Source: Auanema rhodensis (Eukaryota; Nematoda; Chromadorea; Rhabditida; Rhabditidae). Taken from it: a stretch of 64,000 nucleotides of DNA. The notes beneath the pieces were generated by a model. That model searched no databases. It had not been told where the DNA came from and saw nothing but the letters and a program-made list of their open reading frames with translations. A program made the translations under genes and the position numbers. Where the stretch lies: the NCBI GenBank assembly GCA_964057225.1, contig OZ059900.1:16631638-16695637 (forward strand), in the 5' to 3' direction. Numbering within the stretch: the stretch's first letter is position 1; each line of letters begins with the position of its first letter. This document shows, piece by piece, positions 1 through 9,911 of this stretch.

Positions 1-12
1 TATTTTATTATG

Positions 13-24
13 CTGGAAAACCAG
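13..24. other. Perfect hairpin-forming dyad in each unit
   Basis: CTGG-AAAA-CCAG is a 4-bp perfect stem with an AAAA loop. I saw no unit in which it is altered, so it recurs about every 342 bp. Confidence 0.75.
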
Positions 25-30
25 TTTGTG

Positions 31-38
31 GAAATTTC
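31..38. other. Palindrome GAAATTTC, extended in S units
   Basis: This is an 8-bp self-complementary site. In S units the change to C at position 30 extends it to the 10-bp palindrome CGAAATTTCG, for example near 1056-1065. It is lost in the units with A at 31 or G at 35. Confidence 0.7.
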
Positions 39-189
39 GCTGTAAACAAGGTTTTGACTTACGATTTCATGTGTTCAAACTCATGCAATGTCAATGAAAC
101 CTAGCTCAAAATTGTTCGTACAACGTCTAGTTCCACTTTCACGACAAAAAAACAGGGGTTAGAAAATTAAGGAAATTAGCATATTCTGA

Positions 190-199
190 GGGCACGCCC
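190..199. other. G+C-rich inverted repeat GGGC-AC-GCCC
   Basis: This is the only G+C-rich island of the unit, with 4-bp arms around a 2-base centre. It is altered in a few units (C at 193 changed to T at 13864 and 43608). Confidence 0.65.
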
Positions 200-218
200 C
201 TTATGGCTAATATTGATT

Positions 219-228
219 AAATCGATTT
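219..228. other. Palindrome AAATCGATTT
   Basis: This is a 10-bp perfect palindrome around ATCGAT, conserved in nearly every unit. The unit at 62831 breaks it with A at 63058. Confidence 0.75.
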
Positions 229-232
229 TTGT

Positions 233-240
233 TCATATGA
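233..240. other. Palindrome TCATATGA
   Basis: This is an 8-bp perfect palindrome five bases after AAATCGATTT. I saw no altered copy. Confidence 0.7.
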
Positions 241-259
241 GTCGTCAAATGCAACGAAT

Positions 260-302
260 TTCAGCGTGTTACATACTAAAATGAAGCATTTTACATGCTG
301 AA
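260..302. other. Inverted repeat, arms 260-268 and 294-302, with inner hairpin 285-299
   Basis: TTCAGCGTG and CATGCTGAA pair at 8 of 9 positions, with G:T at the ninth. Inside lies a second possible stem, AGCAT (285-289) and ATGCT (295-299). The R subtype changes two bases inside the loops (274 and 292). This is also where the 3-bp deletion and the breakpoint of the 1292-bp duplication fall. Confidence 0.65.
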
Positions 303-1368
303 CACTAGAAAAATACAAAAACACAGTATTTCCCATGAGAAATATTTTATCATGCTGGAAAACCAGTTTTTGGAAATTTCGCTGTAAACAAGGTTTTGAC
401 TTACGATTTCATGTGTTCAAACTCATGCAATGTCAATGAAACCTAGCTCAAAATTGTTTGTACAACGTCTAGTTCCACTTTCACGACAAAAAAACAAGGG
501 TTAGAAAATTAAGGAAATTAGCATATTCTGAGGGCACGCCCCTTATGGCTAATATTGATTAAATCGATTTTTGTTCATATGAGTCGTCAAGTGCAACGAA
601 TTTCAGCGTGTTACATACTAAAATGAAGCATTTTACATGCTGAACACTAGAAAAATACAAAAACACAGTATTTCCCATGAGAAATATTTTATTATGCTGG
701 AAAACCAGTTTTTGGAAATTTCGCTGTAAACAAGGTTTTGACTTACGATTTCATGTGTTCAAACTCATGCAATGTCAATGAAACCTAGCTCAAAATTGTT
801 CGTACAACGTCTAGTTCCACTTTCACGACAAAAAAACAGGGGTTAGAAAATTAAGGAAATTAGCATATTCTGAGGGCACGCCCCTTATGGCTAATATTGA
901 TTAAATCGATTTTTGTTCATATGAGTCGTCAAATGCAACGAATTTCAGCGTGTTACACACTAAAATGAAGCATTTCACATGCTGAACACTAGAAGAATAC
1001 AAAAACACAGTATTTCCCATGAGAAATATTTTATTATGCTGGAAAACCAGTTTTTCGAAATTTCGCTGTAAACAAGGTTTTGACTTACGATTTCATGTGT
1101 TCAAACTCATGCAATGTCAATGAAACCTAGCTCAAAATTGTTCGTACAACGTCTAGTTCCACTTTCACGACAAAAAAACAAGGGTTAGAAAATTAAGGAA
1201 ATTAGCATATTCTGAGGGCACGCCCCTTATGGCTAATATTGATTAAATCGATTTTTGTTCATATGAGTCGTCAAATGCAACGAATTTCAGCGTGTTACAT
1301 ACTAAAATGAAGCATTTTACATGCTGAACACTAGAAAAATACAAAAACACAGTATTTCCCATGAGAAA

Positions 1369-1707
1369 TGTTTTATTATGCTGGAAAACCAGTTTTTGGA
1401 AATTTCGCTGTAAACAAGGTTTTGACTTACGATTTCATGTGTTCAAACTCATGCAATGTCAATGAAACCTAGCTCAAAATTGTTCGTACAACGTCTAGTT
1501 CCACTTTCACGACAAAAAAACAGGGGTTAGAAAATTAAGGAAATTAGCATATTCTGAGGGCACGCCCCTTATGGCTAATATTGATTAAATCGATTTTTGT
1601 TCATATGAGTCGTCAAATGCAACGAATTTCAGCGTGTTACATACAATGAAGCATTTCACATGCTGAACACTAGAAAAATACAAAAACACAGTATTTCCCA
1701 TGAGAAA
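1369..1707 (+). repeat. 339-bp unit with 3-bp deletion
   Basis: The string atactaaaatg is shortened to atacaatg around 1642-1652. The same unit, with G at position 2 and C at 292 but A at 311, occurs at 28378 and 59072. It is one of the clearest landmarks that put the three blocks in register. Confidence 0.88.
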
Positions 1708-3618
1708 TATTTTATTATGCTGGAAAACCAGTTTTTGGAAATTTCGCTGTAAACAAGTTTTTGACTTACGATTTCATGTGTTCAAACTCATGCAATGTCA
1801 ATGAAACCTAGCTCAAAATTGTTCCTACAACGTCTAGTTCCACTTTCACGACAAAAAAACAGGGGTTAGAAAATTAAGGAAATTAGCATATTCTGAGGGC
1901 ACGCCTCTTATGGCTAATATTGATTAAATCGATTTTTGTTCATATGAGTCGTCAAATGCAACGAATTTCAGCGTGTTACATACTAAAATGAAGCATTTTA
2001 CATGCTGAACACTAGAAGAATACAAAAACACAGTATTTCCCATGAGAAATATTTTATTATGCTGGAAAACCAGTTTGTGGAAATTTCGCTGTAAACAAGG
2101 TTTTGACTTACGATTTCATGTGTTCAAACTCATGCAATGTCAATGAAACCTAGCTCAAAATTGTTCGTACAACGTCTAGTTCCACTTTCACGACAAAAAA
2201 ACAGGGGTTAGAAAATTAAGGAAATTAGCATATTCTGAGGGCACGCCCCTTATGGCTAATATTGATTAAATCGATTTTTGTTCATATGAGTCGTCAAATG
2301 CAACGAATTTCAGCGTGTTACACACTAAAATGAAGCATTTCACATGCTGAACACTAGAAGAATACAAAAACACAGTATTTCCCATGAGAAATATTTTATT
2401 ATGCTGGAAAACCAGTTTTTGGAAATTTCGCTGTAAACAAGGTTTTGACTTACGATTTCATGTGTTCAAACTCATGCAATGTCAATGAAACCTAGCTCAA
2501 AATTGTTCGTACAACGTCTAGTTCCACTTTCACGACAAAAAAACAGGGGTTAGAAAATTAAGGAAATTAGCATATTCTGAGGGCACGCCCCTTATGGCTA
2601 ATATTGATTAAATCGATTTTTGTTCATATGAGTCGTCAAATGCAACGAATTTCAGCGTGTTACACACTAAAATGAAGCATTTCACATGCTGAACACTAGA
2701 AGAATACAAAAACACAGTATTTCCCATGAGAAATATTTTATTATGCTGGAAAACCAGTTTTTCGAAATTTCGCTGTAAACAAGGTTTTGACTTACGATTT
2801 CATGTGTTCAAACTCATGCAATGTCAATGAAACCTAGCTCAAAATTGTTCGTACAACGTCTAGTTCCACTTTCACGACAAAAAAACAAGGGTTAGAAAAT
2901 TAAGGAAATTAGCATATTCTGAGGGCACGCCCCTTATGGCTAATATTGATTAAATCGATTTTTGTTCATATGAGTCGTCAAATGCAACGAATTTCAGCGT
3001 GTTACATACTAAAATGAAGCATTTTACATGCTGAACACTAGAAAAATACAAAAACACAGTATTTCCCATGAGAAATGTTTTATTATGCTGGAAAACCAGT
3101 TTTTGGAAATTTCGCTGTAAACAAGGTTTTGACTTACGATTTCATGTGTTCAAACTCATGCAATGTCAATGAAACCTAGCTCAAAATTGTTCGTACAACG
3201 TCTAGTTCCACTTTCACGACAAAAAAACAGGGGTTAGAAAATTAAGGAAATTAGCATATTCTGAGGGCACGCCCCTTATGGCTAATATTGATTAAATCGA
3301 TTTTTGTTCATATGAGTCGTCAAATGCAACGAATTTCAGCGTGTTACATACTAAAATGAAGCATTTTACATGCTGAACACTAGAAGAATACAAAAACACA
3401 GTATTTCCCATGAGAAATATTTTATTATGCTGGAAAACCAGTTTGTGGAAATTTCGCTGTAAACAAGGTTTTGACTTACGATTTCATGTGTTCAAACTCA
3501 TGCAATGTCAATGAAACCTAGCTCAAAATTGTTCGTACAACGTCTAGTTCCACTTTCACGACAAAAAAACAGGGGTTAGAAAATTAAGGAAATTAGCATA
3601 TTCTGAGGGCACGCCCCT

Positions 3619-4244
3619 CATGGCTAATATTGATTAAATCGATTTTTGTTCATATGAGTCGTCAAATGCAACGAATTTCAGCGTGTTACATACTAAAATG
3701 AAGCATTTTACATGCTGAACACTAGAAAAATACAAAAACACAGTATTTCCCATGAGAAATATTTTATTATGCTGGAAAACCAGTTTTTGAAAATTTCGCT
3801 GTAAACAAAGTTTTGACTTACGATTGCATGTGTTCAAACTCATGCAATGTCAATGAAACCTAGCTCAAAATTGTTCGTACAACGTCTAGTTCCACTTTCA
3901 CGACAAAAAAACAGGGGTTAGAAAATTAAGGAAATTAGCATATTCTGAGGGCACGCCCCTTATGGCTAATATTGATTAAATCGATTTTTGTTCATATGAG
4001 TCGTCAAATGCAACGAATTTCAGCGTGTTACATACTAAAATGAAGCATTTTACATGCTGAACACTAGAAAAATACAAAAACACAGTATTTCCCATGAGAA
4101 ATATTTTATTATGCTGGAAAACCAGTTTTTGGAAATTTCGCTGTAAACAAGGTTTTGACTTACGATTTCATGTGTTCAAACTCATGCAATGTCAATGAAA
4201 CCTAGCTCAAAATTGTTCGTACAACGTCTAGTTCCACTTTCACA
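3619..4244 (+). repeat. Probable gene-conversion tract in block 1 (T/K-domain sequence inside P/Q/R/S domain)
   Basis: From C at 3619 (unit position 202) to A at 4244 (unit position 143 two units later), all variant bases match 19345-19970 and 48747-49372. These include A at 31, A at 51 and G at 67 of the middle unit. The equivalent units of blocks 2 and 3 (about 30628-31253 and 61322 onward) lack all of these marks and instead carry an R-type 3' end (cacact). Unit number is unchanged. The tract is at least 626 bp. It cannot extend left past 3445 (G at 28 retained) or right past about 4716. Confidence 0.8.
3760..4101 (+). repeat. Variant unit with A31, A51, G67 (first of three)
   Basis: Three substitutions set this unit apart. 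The other two copies are at 19486-19827 and 48888-49229. The G at 67 removes a minus-strand TGA stop and opens a 69-codon frame (3634-3843), which has no sign of being a gene. It is a useful marker unit for tracing exchange between domains. Confidence 0.85.
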
Positions 4245-7178
4245 ACAAAAAAACAGGGGTTAGAAAATTAAGGAAATTAGCATATTCTGAGGGCACGCCC
4301 CTTATGGCTAATATTGATTAAATCGATTTTTGTTCATATGAGTCGTCAAATGCAACGAATTTCAGCGTGTTACATACTAAAATGAAGCATTTTACATGCT
4401 GAACACTAGAAAAATACAAAAACACAGTATTTCCCATGAGAAATATTTTATTATGCTGGAAAACCAGTTTTTGGAAATTTCGCTGTAAACAAGGTTTTGA
4501 CTTACGATTTCATGTGTTCAAACTCATGCAATGTCAATGAAACCTAGCTCAAAATTGTTCGTACAACGTCTAGTTCCACTTTCACGACAAAAAAACAGGG
4601 GTTAGAAAATTAAGGAAATTAGCATATTCTGAGGGCACGCCCCTTATGGCTAATATTGATTAAATCGATTTTTGTTCATATGAGTCGTCAAATGCAACGA
4701 ATTTCAGCGTGTTACATACTAAAATGAAGCATTTTACATGCTGAACACTAGAAGAATACAAAAACACAGTATTTCCCATGAGAAATATTTTATCATGCTG
4801 GAAAACCAGTTTGTGGAAATTTCGCTGTAAACAAGGTTTTGACTTACGATTTCATGTGTTCAAACTCATGCAATGTCAATGAAACCTAGCTCAAAATTGT
4901 TCGTACAACGTCTAGTTCCACTTTCACGACAAAAAAACAGGGGTTAGAAAATTAAGGAAATTAGCATATTCTGAGGGCACGCCCCTTATGGCTAATATTG
5001 ATTAAATCGATTTTTGTTCATATGAGTCGTCAAATGCAACGAATTTCAGCGTGTTACATACTAAAATGAAGCATTTTACATGCTGAACACTAGAAGAATA
5101 CAAAAACACAGTATTTCCCATGAGAAATATTTTATTATGCTGGAAAACCAGTTTTTGGAAATTTCGCTGTAAACAAGGTTTTGACTTACGATTTCATGTG
5201 TTCAAACTCATGCAATGTCAATGAAACCTAGCTCAAAATTGTTCGTACAACGTCTAGTTCCACTTTCACGACAAAAAAACAGGGGTTAGAAAATTAAAGA
5301 AATTAGCATATTCTGAGGGCACGCCCCTTATGGCTAATATTGATTAAATCGATTTTTGTTCATATGAGTCGTCAAATGCAACGAATTTCAGCGTGTTACA
5401 TACTAAAATGAAGCATTTTACATGCTGAACACTAGAAAAATACAAAAACACAGTATTTCCCATGAGAAATATTTTATCATGCTGGAAAACCAGTTTTTGG
5501 AAATTTCGCTGTAAACAAGGTTTTGACTTACGATTTCATGTGTTCAAACTCATGCAATGTCAATGAAACCTAGCTCAAAATTGTTTGTACAACGTCTAGT
5601 TCCACTTTCACGACAAAAAAACAAGGGTTAGAAAATTAAGGAAATTAGCATATTCTGAGGGCACGCCCCTTATGGCTAATATTGATTAAATCGATTTTTG
5701 TTCATATGAGTCGTCAAATGCAACGAATTTCAGCGTGTTACATACTAAAATGAAGCATTTTACATGCTGAACACTAGAAAAATACAAAAACACAGTATTT
5801 CCCATGAGAAATATTTTATTATGCTGGAAAACCAGTTTTTGGAAATTTCGCTGTAAACAAGGTTTTGACTTACGATTTCATGTGTTCAAACTCATGCAAT
5901 GTCAATGAAACCTAGCTCAAAATTGTTCGTACAACGTCTAGTTCCACTTTCACGACAAAAAAACAGGGGTTAGAAAATTAAGGAAATTAGCATATTCTGA
6001 GGGCACGCCCCTTATGGCTAATATTGATTAAATCGATTTTTGTTCATATGAGTCGTCAAATGCAACGAATTTCAGCGTGTTACACACTAAAATGAAGCAT
6101 TTCACATGCTGAACACTAGAAGAATACAAAACACAGTATTTCCTATGAGAAATATTTTATTATGCTGGAAAACCAGTTTTTCGAAATTTCGCTGTAAACA
6201 AGGTTTTGACTTACGATTTCATGTGTTCAAACTCATGCAATGTCAATGAAACCTAGCTCAAAATTGTTCGTACAACGTCTAGTTCCACTTTCACGACAAA
6301 AAAACAAGGGTTAGAAAATTAAGGAAATTAGCATATTCTGAGGGCACGCCCCTTATGGCTAATATTGATTAAATCGATTTTTGTTCATATGAGTCGTCAA
6401 ATGCAACGAATTTCAGCGTGTTACATACTAAAATGAAGCATTTTACATGCTGAACACTAGAAAAATACAAAAACACAGTATTTCCCATGAGAAATATTTT
6501 ATTATGCTGGAAAACCAGTTTTTGGAAATTTCGCTGTAAACAAGGTTTTGACTTACGATTTCATGTGTTCAAACTCATGCAATGTCAATGAAACCTAGCT
6601 CAAAATTGTTCGTACAACGTCTAGTTCCACTTTCACGACAAAAAAACAGGGGTTAGAAAATTAAGGAAATTAGCATATTCTGAGGGCACGCCCCTTATGG
6701 CTAATATTGATTAAATCGATTTTTGTTCATATGAGTCGTCAAATGCAACGAATTTCAGCGTGTTACATACTAAAATGAAGCATTTTACATGCTGAACACT
6801 AGAAAAATACAAAAACACAGTATTTCCCATGAGAAATATTTTATCATGCTGGAAAACCAGTTTTTGGAAATTTCGCTGTAAACAAGGTTTTGACTTACGA
6901 TTTCATGTGTTCAAACTCATGCAATGTCAATGAAACCTAGCTCAAAATTGTTTGTACAACGTCTAGTTCCACTTTCACGACAAAAAAACAAGGGTTAGAA
7001 AATTAAGGAAATTAGCATATTCTGAGGGCACGCCCCTTATGGCTAATATTGATTAAATCGATTTTTGTTCATATGAGTCGTCAAATGCAACGAATTTCAG
7101 CGTGTTACATACTAAAATGAAGCATTTTACATGCTGAACACTAGAAAAATACAAAAACACAGTATTTCCCATGAGAAA

Positions 7179-8203
7179 TATTTTATTATGCTGGAAAACC
7201 AGTTTTTGGAAATTTCGCTGTAAACAAGGTTTTGACTTACGATTTCATGTGTTCAAACTCATGCAATGTCAATGAAACCTAGCTCAAAATTGTTCGTACA
7301 ACGTCTAGTTCCACTTTCACGACAAAAAAACAGGGGTTAGAAAATTAAGGAAATTAGCATATTCTGAGGGCACGCCCCTTATGGCTGATATTGATTAAAT
7401 CGATTTTTGTTCATATGAGTCGTCAAATGCAACGAATTTCAGCGTGTTACACACTAAAATGAAGCATTTCACATGCTGAACACTAGAAGAATACAAAAAC
7501 ACAGTTTTTCCATGAGAAATATTTTATTATGCTGGAAAACCAGTTTTTCGAAATTTCGCTGTAAACAAGGTTTTGACTTACGATTTCATGTGTTCAAACT
7601 CATGCAATGTCAATGAAACCTAGCTCAAAATTGTTCGTACAACGTCTAGTTCCACTTTCACGACAAAAAAACAAGGGTTAGAAAATTAAGGAAATTAGCA
7701 TATTCTGAGGGCACGCCCCTTATGGCTAATATTGATTAAATCGATTTTTGTTCATATGAGTCGTCAAATGCAACGAATTTCAGCGTCTTACATACTAAAA
7801 TGAAGCATTTTACATGCTGAACACTAGAAAAATACAAAAACACAGTATTTCCCATGAGAAATATTTTATCATGCTGGAAAACCAGTTTTTGGAAATTTCG
7901 CTGTAAACAAGGTTTTGACTTACGATTTCATGTGTTCAAACTCATGCAATGTCAATGAAACCTAGCTCAAAATTGTTTGTACAACGTCTAGTTCCACTTT
8001 CACGACAAAAAAACAAGGGTTAGAAAATTAAGGAAATTAGCATATTCTGAGGGCACGCCCCTTATGGCTAATATTGATTAAATCGATTTTTGTTCATATG
8101 AGTCGTCAAATGCAACGAATTTCAGCGTGTTACATACTAAAATGAAGCATTTTACATGCTGAACACTAGAAAAATACAAAAACACAGTATTTCCCATGAG
8201 AAA
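7179..8203 (+). repeat. R-S-Q segment duplicated within block 1, first copy
   Basis: This segment holds the units R (G at 209, cagtttttcc 3' end, 341 bp), S with a rare C at 268 (gcgtcttac near 7786), and Q. The same rare C at 268 occurs in only one other unit seen, at 9228, together with the same preceding R 3' end. The distance is 1708 bp (5 x 342 minus 2), so a five-unit step duplicated this part in block 1 only. Confidence 0.75.
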
Positions 8204-8886
8204 TATTTTATCATGCTGGAAAACCAGTTTTTGGAAATTTCGCTGTAAACAAGGTTTTGACTTACGATTTCATGTGTTCAAACTCATGCAATGTCAATGA
8301 AACCTAGCTCAAAATTGTTTGTACAACGTCTAGTTCCACTTTCACGACAAAAAAACAAGGGTTAGAAAATTAAGGAAATTAGCATATTCTGAGGGCACGC
8401 CCCTTATGGCTAATATTGATTAAATCGATTTTTGTTCATATGAGTCGTCAAATGCAACGAATTTCAGCGTGTTACATACTAAAATGAAGCATTTTACATG
8501 CTGAACACTAGAAAAATACAAAAACACAGTATTTCCCATGAGAAATATTTTATTATGCTGGAAAACCAGTTTTTGGAAATTTCGCTGTAAACAAGGTTTT
8601 GACTTACGATTTCATGTGTTCAAACTCATGCAATGTCAATGAAACCTAGCTCAAAATTGTTCGTACAACGTCTAGTTCCACTTTCACGACAAAAAAACAG
8701 GGGTTAGAAAATTAAGGAAATTAGCATATTCTGAGGGCACGCCCCTTATGGCTAATATTGATTAAATCGATTTTTGTTCATATGAGTCGTCAAATGCAAC
8801 GAATTTCAGCGTGTTACACACTAAAATGAAGCATTTCACATGCTGAACACTAGAAGAATACAAAACACAGTATTTCCTATGAGAAA

Positions 8887-9227
8887 TATTTTATTATGCT
8901 GGAAAACCAGTTTTTCGAAATTTCGCTGTAAACAAGGTTTTGACTTACGATTTCATGTGTTCAAACTCATGCAATGTCAATGAAACCTAGCTCAAAATTG
9001 TTCGTACAACGTCTAGTTCCACTTTCACGACAAAAAAACAGGGGTTAGAAAATTAAGGAAATTAGCATATTCTGAGGGCACGCCCCTTATGGCTGATATT
9101 GATTAAATCGATTTTTGTTCATATGAGTCGTCAAATGCAACGAATTTCAGCGTGTTACACACTAAAATGAAGCATTTCACATGCTGAACACTAGAAGAAT
9201 ACAAAAACACAGTTTTTCCATGAGAAA
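8887..9227 (+). repeat. Chimeric S/R unit at the block 1 duplication junction
   Basis: The 5' part has C at 30 (S type). The 3' part has G at 155, G at 209, C at 274, C at 292, G at 311 and the cagtttttcc end (the R unit of 7179). No other unit in the window has this combination. The switch lies between unit positions 30 and 155. It is the expected product of an unequal crossover or strand switch between an S unit and an R unit. Confidence 0.78.
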
Positions 9228-9911
9228 TATTTTATTATGCTGGAAAACCAGTTTTTCGAAATTTCGCTGTAAACAAGGTTTTGACTTACGATTTCATGTG
9301 TTCAAACTCATGCAATGTCAATGAAACCTAGCTCAAAATTGTTCGTACAACGTCTAGTTCCACTTTCACGACAAAAAAACAAGGGTTAGAAAATTAAGGA
9401 AATTAGCATATTCTGAGGGCACGCCCCTTATGGCTAATATTGATTAAATCGATTTTTGTTCATATGAGTCGTCAAATGCAACGAATTTCAGCGTCTTACA
9501 TACTAAAATGAAGCATTTTACATGCTGAACACTAGAAAAATACAAAAACACAGTATTTCCCATGAGAAATATTTTATCATGCTGGAAAACCAGTTTTTGG
9601 AAATTTCGCTGTAAACAAGGTTTTGACTTACGATTTCATGTGTTCAAACTCATGCAATGTCAATGAAACCTAGCTCAAAATTGTTTGTACAACGTCTAGT
9701 TCCACTTTCACGACAAAAAAACAAGGGTTAGAAAATTAAGGAAATTAGCATATTCTGAGGGCACGCCCCTTATGGCTAATATTGATTAAATCGATTTTTG
9801 TTCATATGAGTCGTCAAATGCAACGAATTTCAGCGTGTTACATACTAAAATGAAGCATTTTACATGCTGAACACTAGAAAAATACAAAAACACAGTATTT
9901 CCCATGAGAAA
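9228..9911 (+). repeat. S-Q segment duplicated within block 1, second copy
   Basis: This is the counterpart of 7520-8203: an S unit with C at 268 followed by a Q unit. It lies 1708 bp downstream. It follows the chimeric unit at 8887, which supplies the 5' junction of the duplication. Confidence 0.75.

Larger units (their letters stand above)
1..342 (+). repeat. Reference satellite monomer (first unit, P subtype)
   Basis: By chance the window opens exactly on the unit boundary used here. Hand count gives 58 G and 59 C in 342 bp (34% G+C) and 10 CpG, equal to the number expected from composition. The unit contains many A/T tracts and a cluster of dyad symmetries listed separately. It has G at position 28, which labels the P subtype. 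No reading frame longer than about 70 codons exists in any unit. The nearest CENP-B-box-like string (115-129) matches only TTCG and the central A of the box, so it is not counted as one. Confidence 0.95.

Noticed and set aside
1-12. TATA-like or replication-origin-like A/T strings at the unit start (tattttattatg)
   Set aside because: A/T-rich strings are expected in 66% A+T DNA. There is no accompanying promoter element and no exact yeast-type origin consensus, so no function is claimed.
115-129. CENP-B box (TTCGNNNNANNCGGG) candidate
   Set aside because: Only TTCG and the central A match; none of the CGGG bases does, and Q units lose even the TTCG. The reverse-strand candidate ending in CGAA near 257 matches 6 of 9 core bases. 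Neither is a credible box.
3634-3843. 69-codon minus-strand open frame, also at 19360-19569 and 48762-48971
   Set aside because: It lies inside satellite units. In the ordinary unit the frame hits TGA after five codons; one substitution (T to G at unit position 67) removes it. The three copies are simply the three occurrences of one variant unit. There is no promoter, known domain or coding bias, so it is a chance frame.
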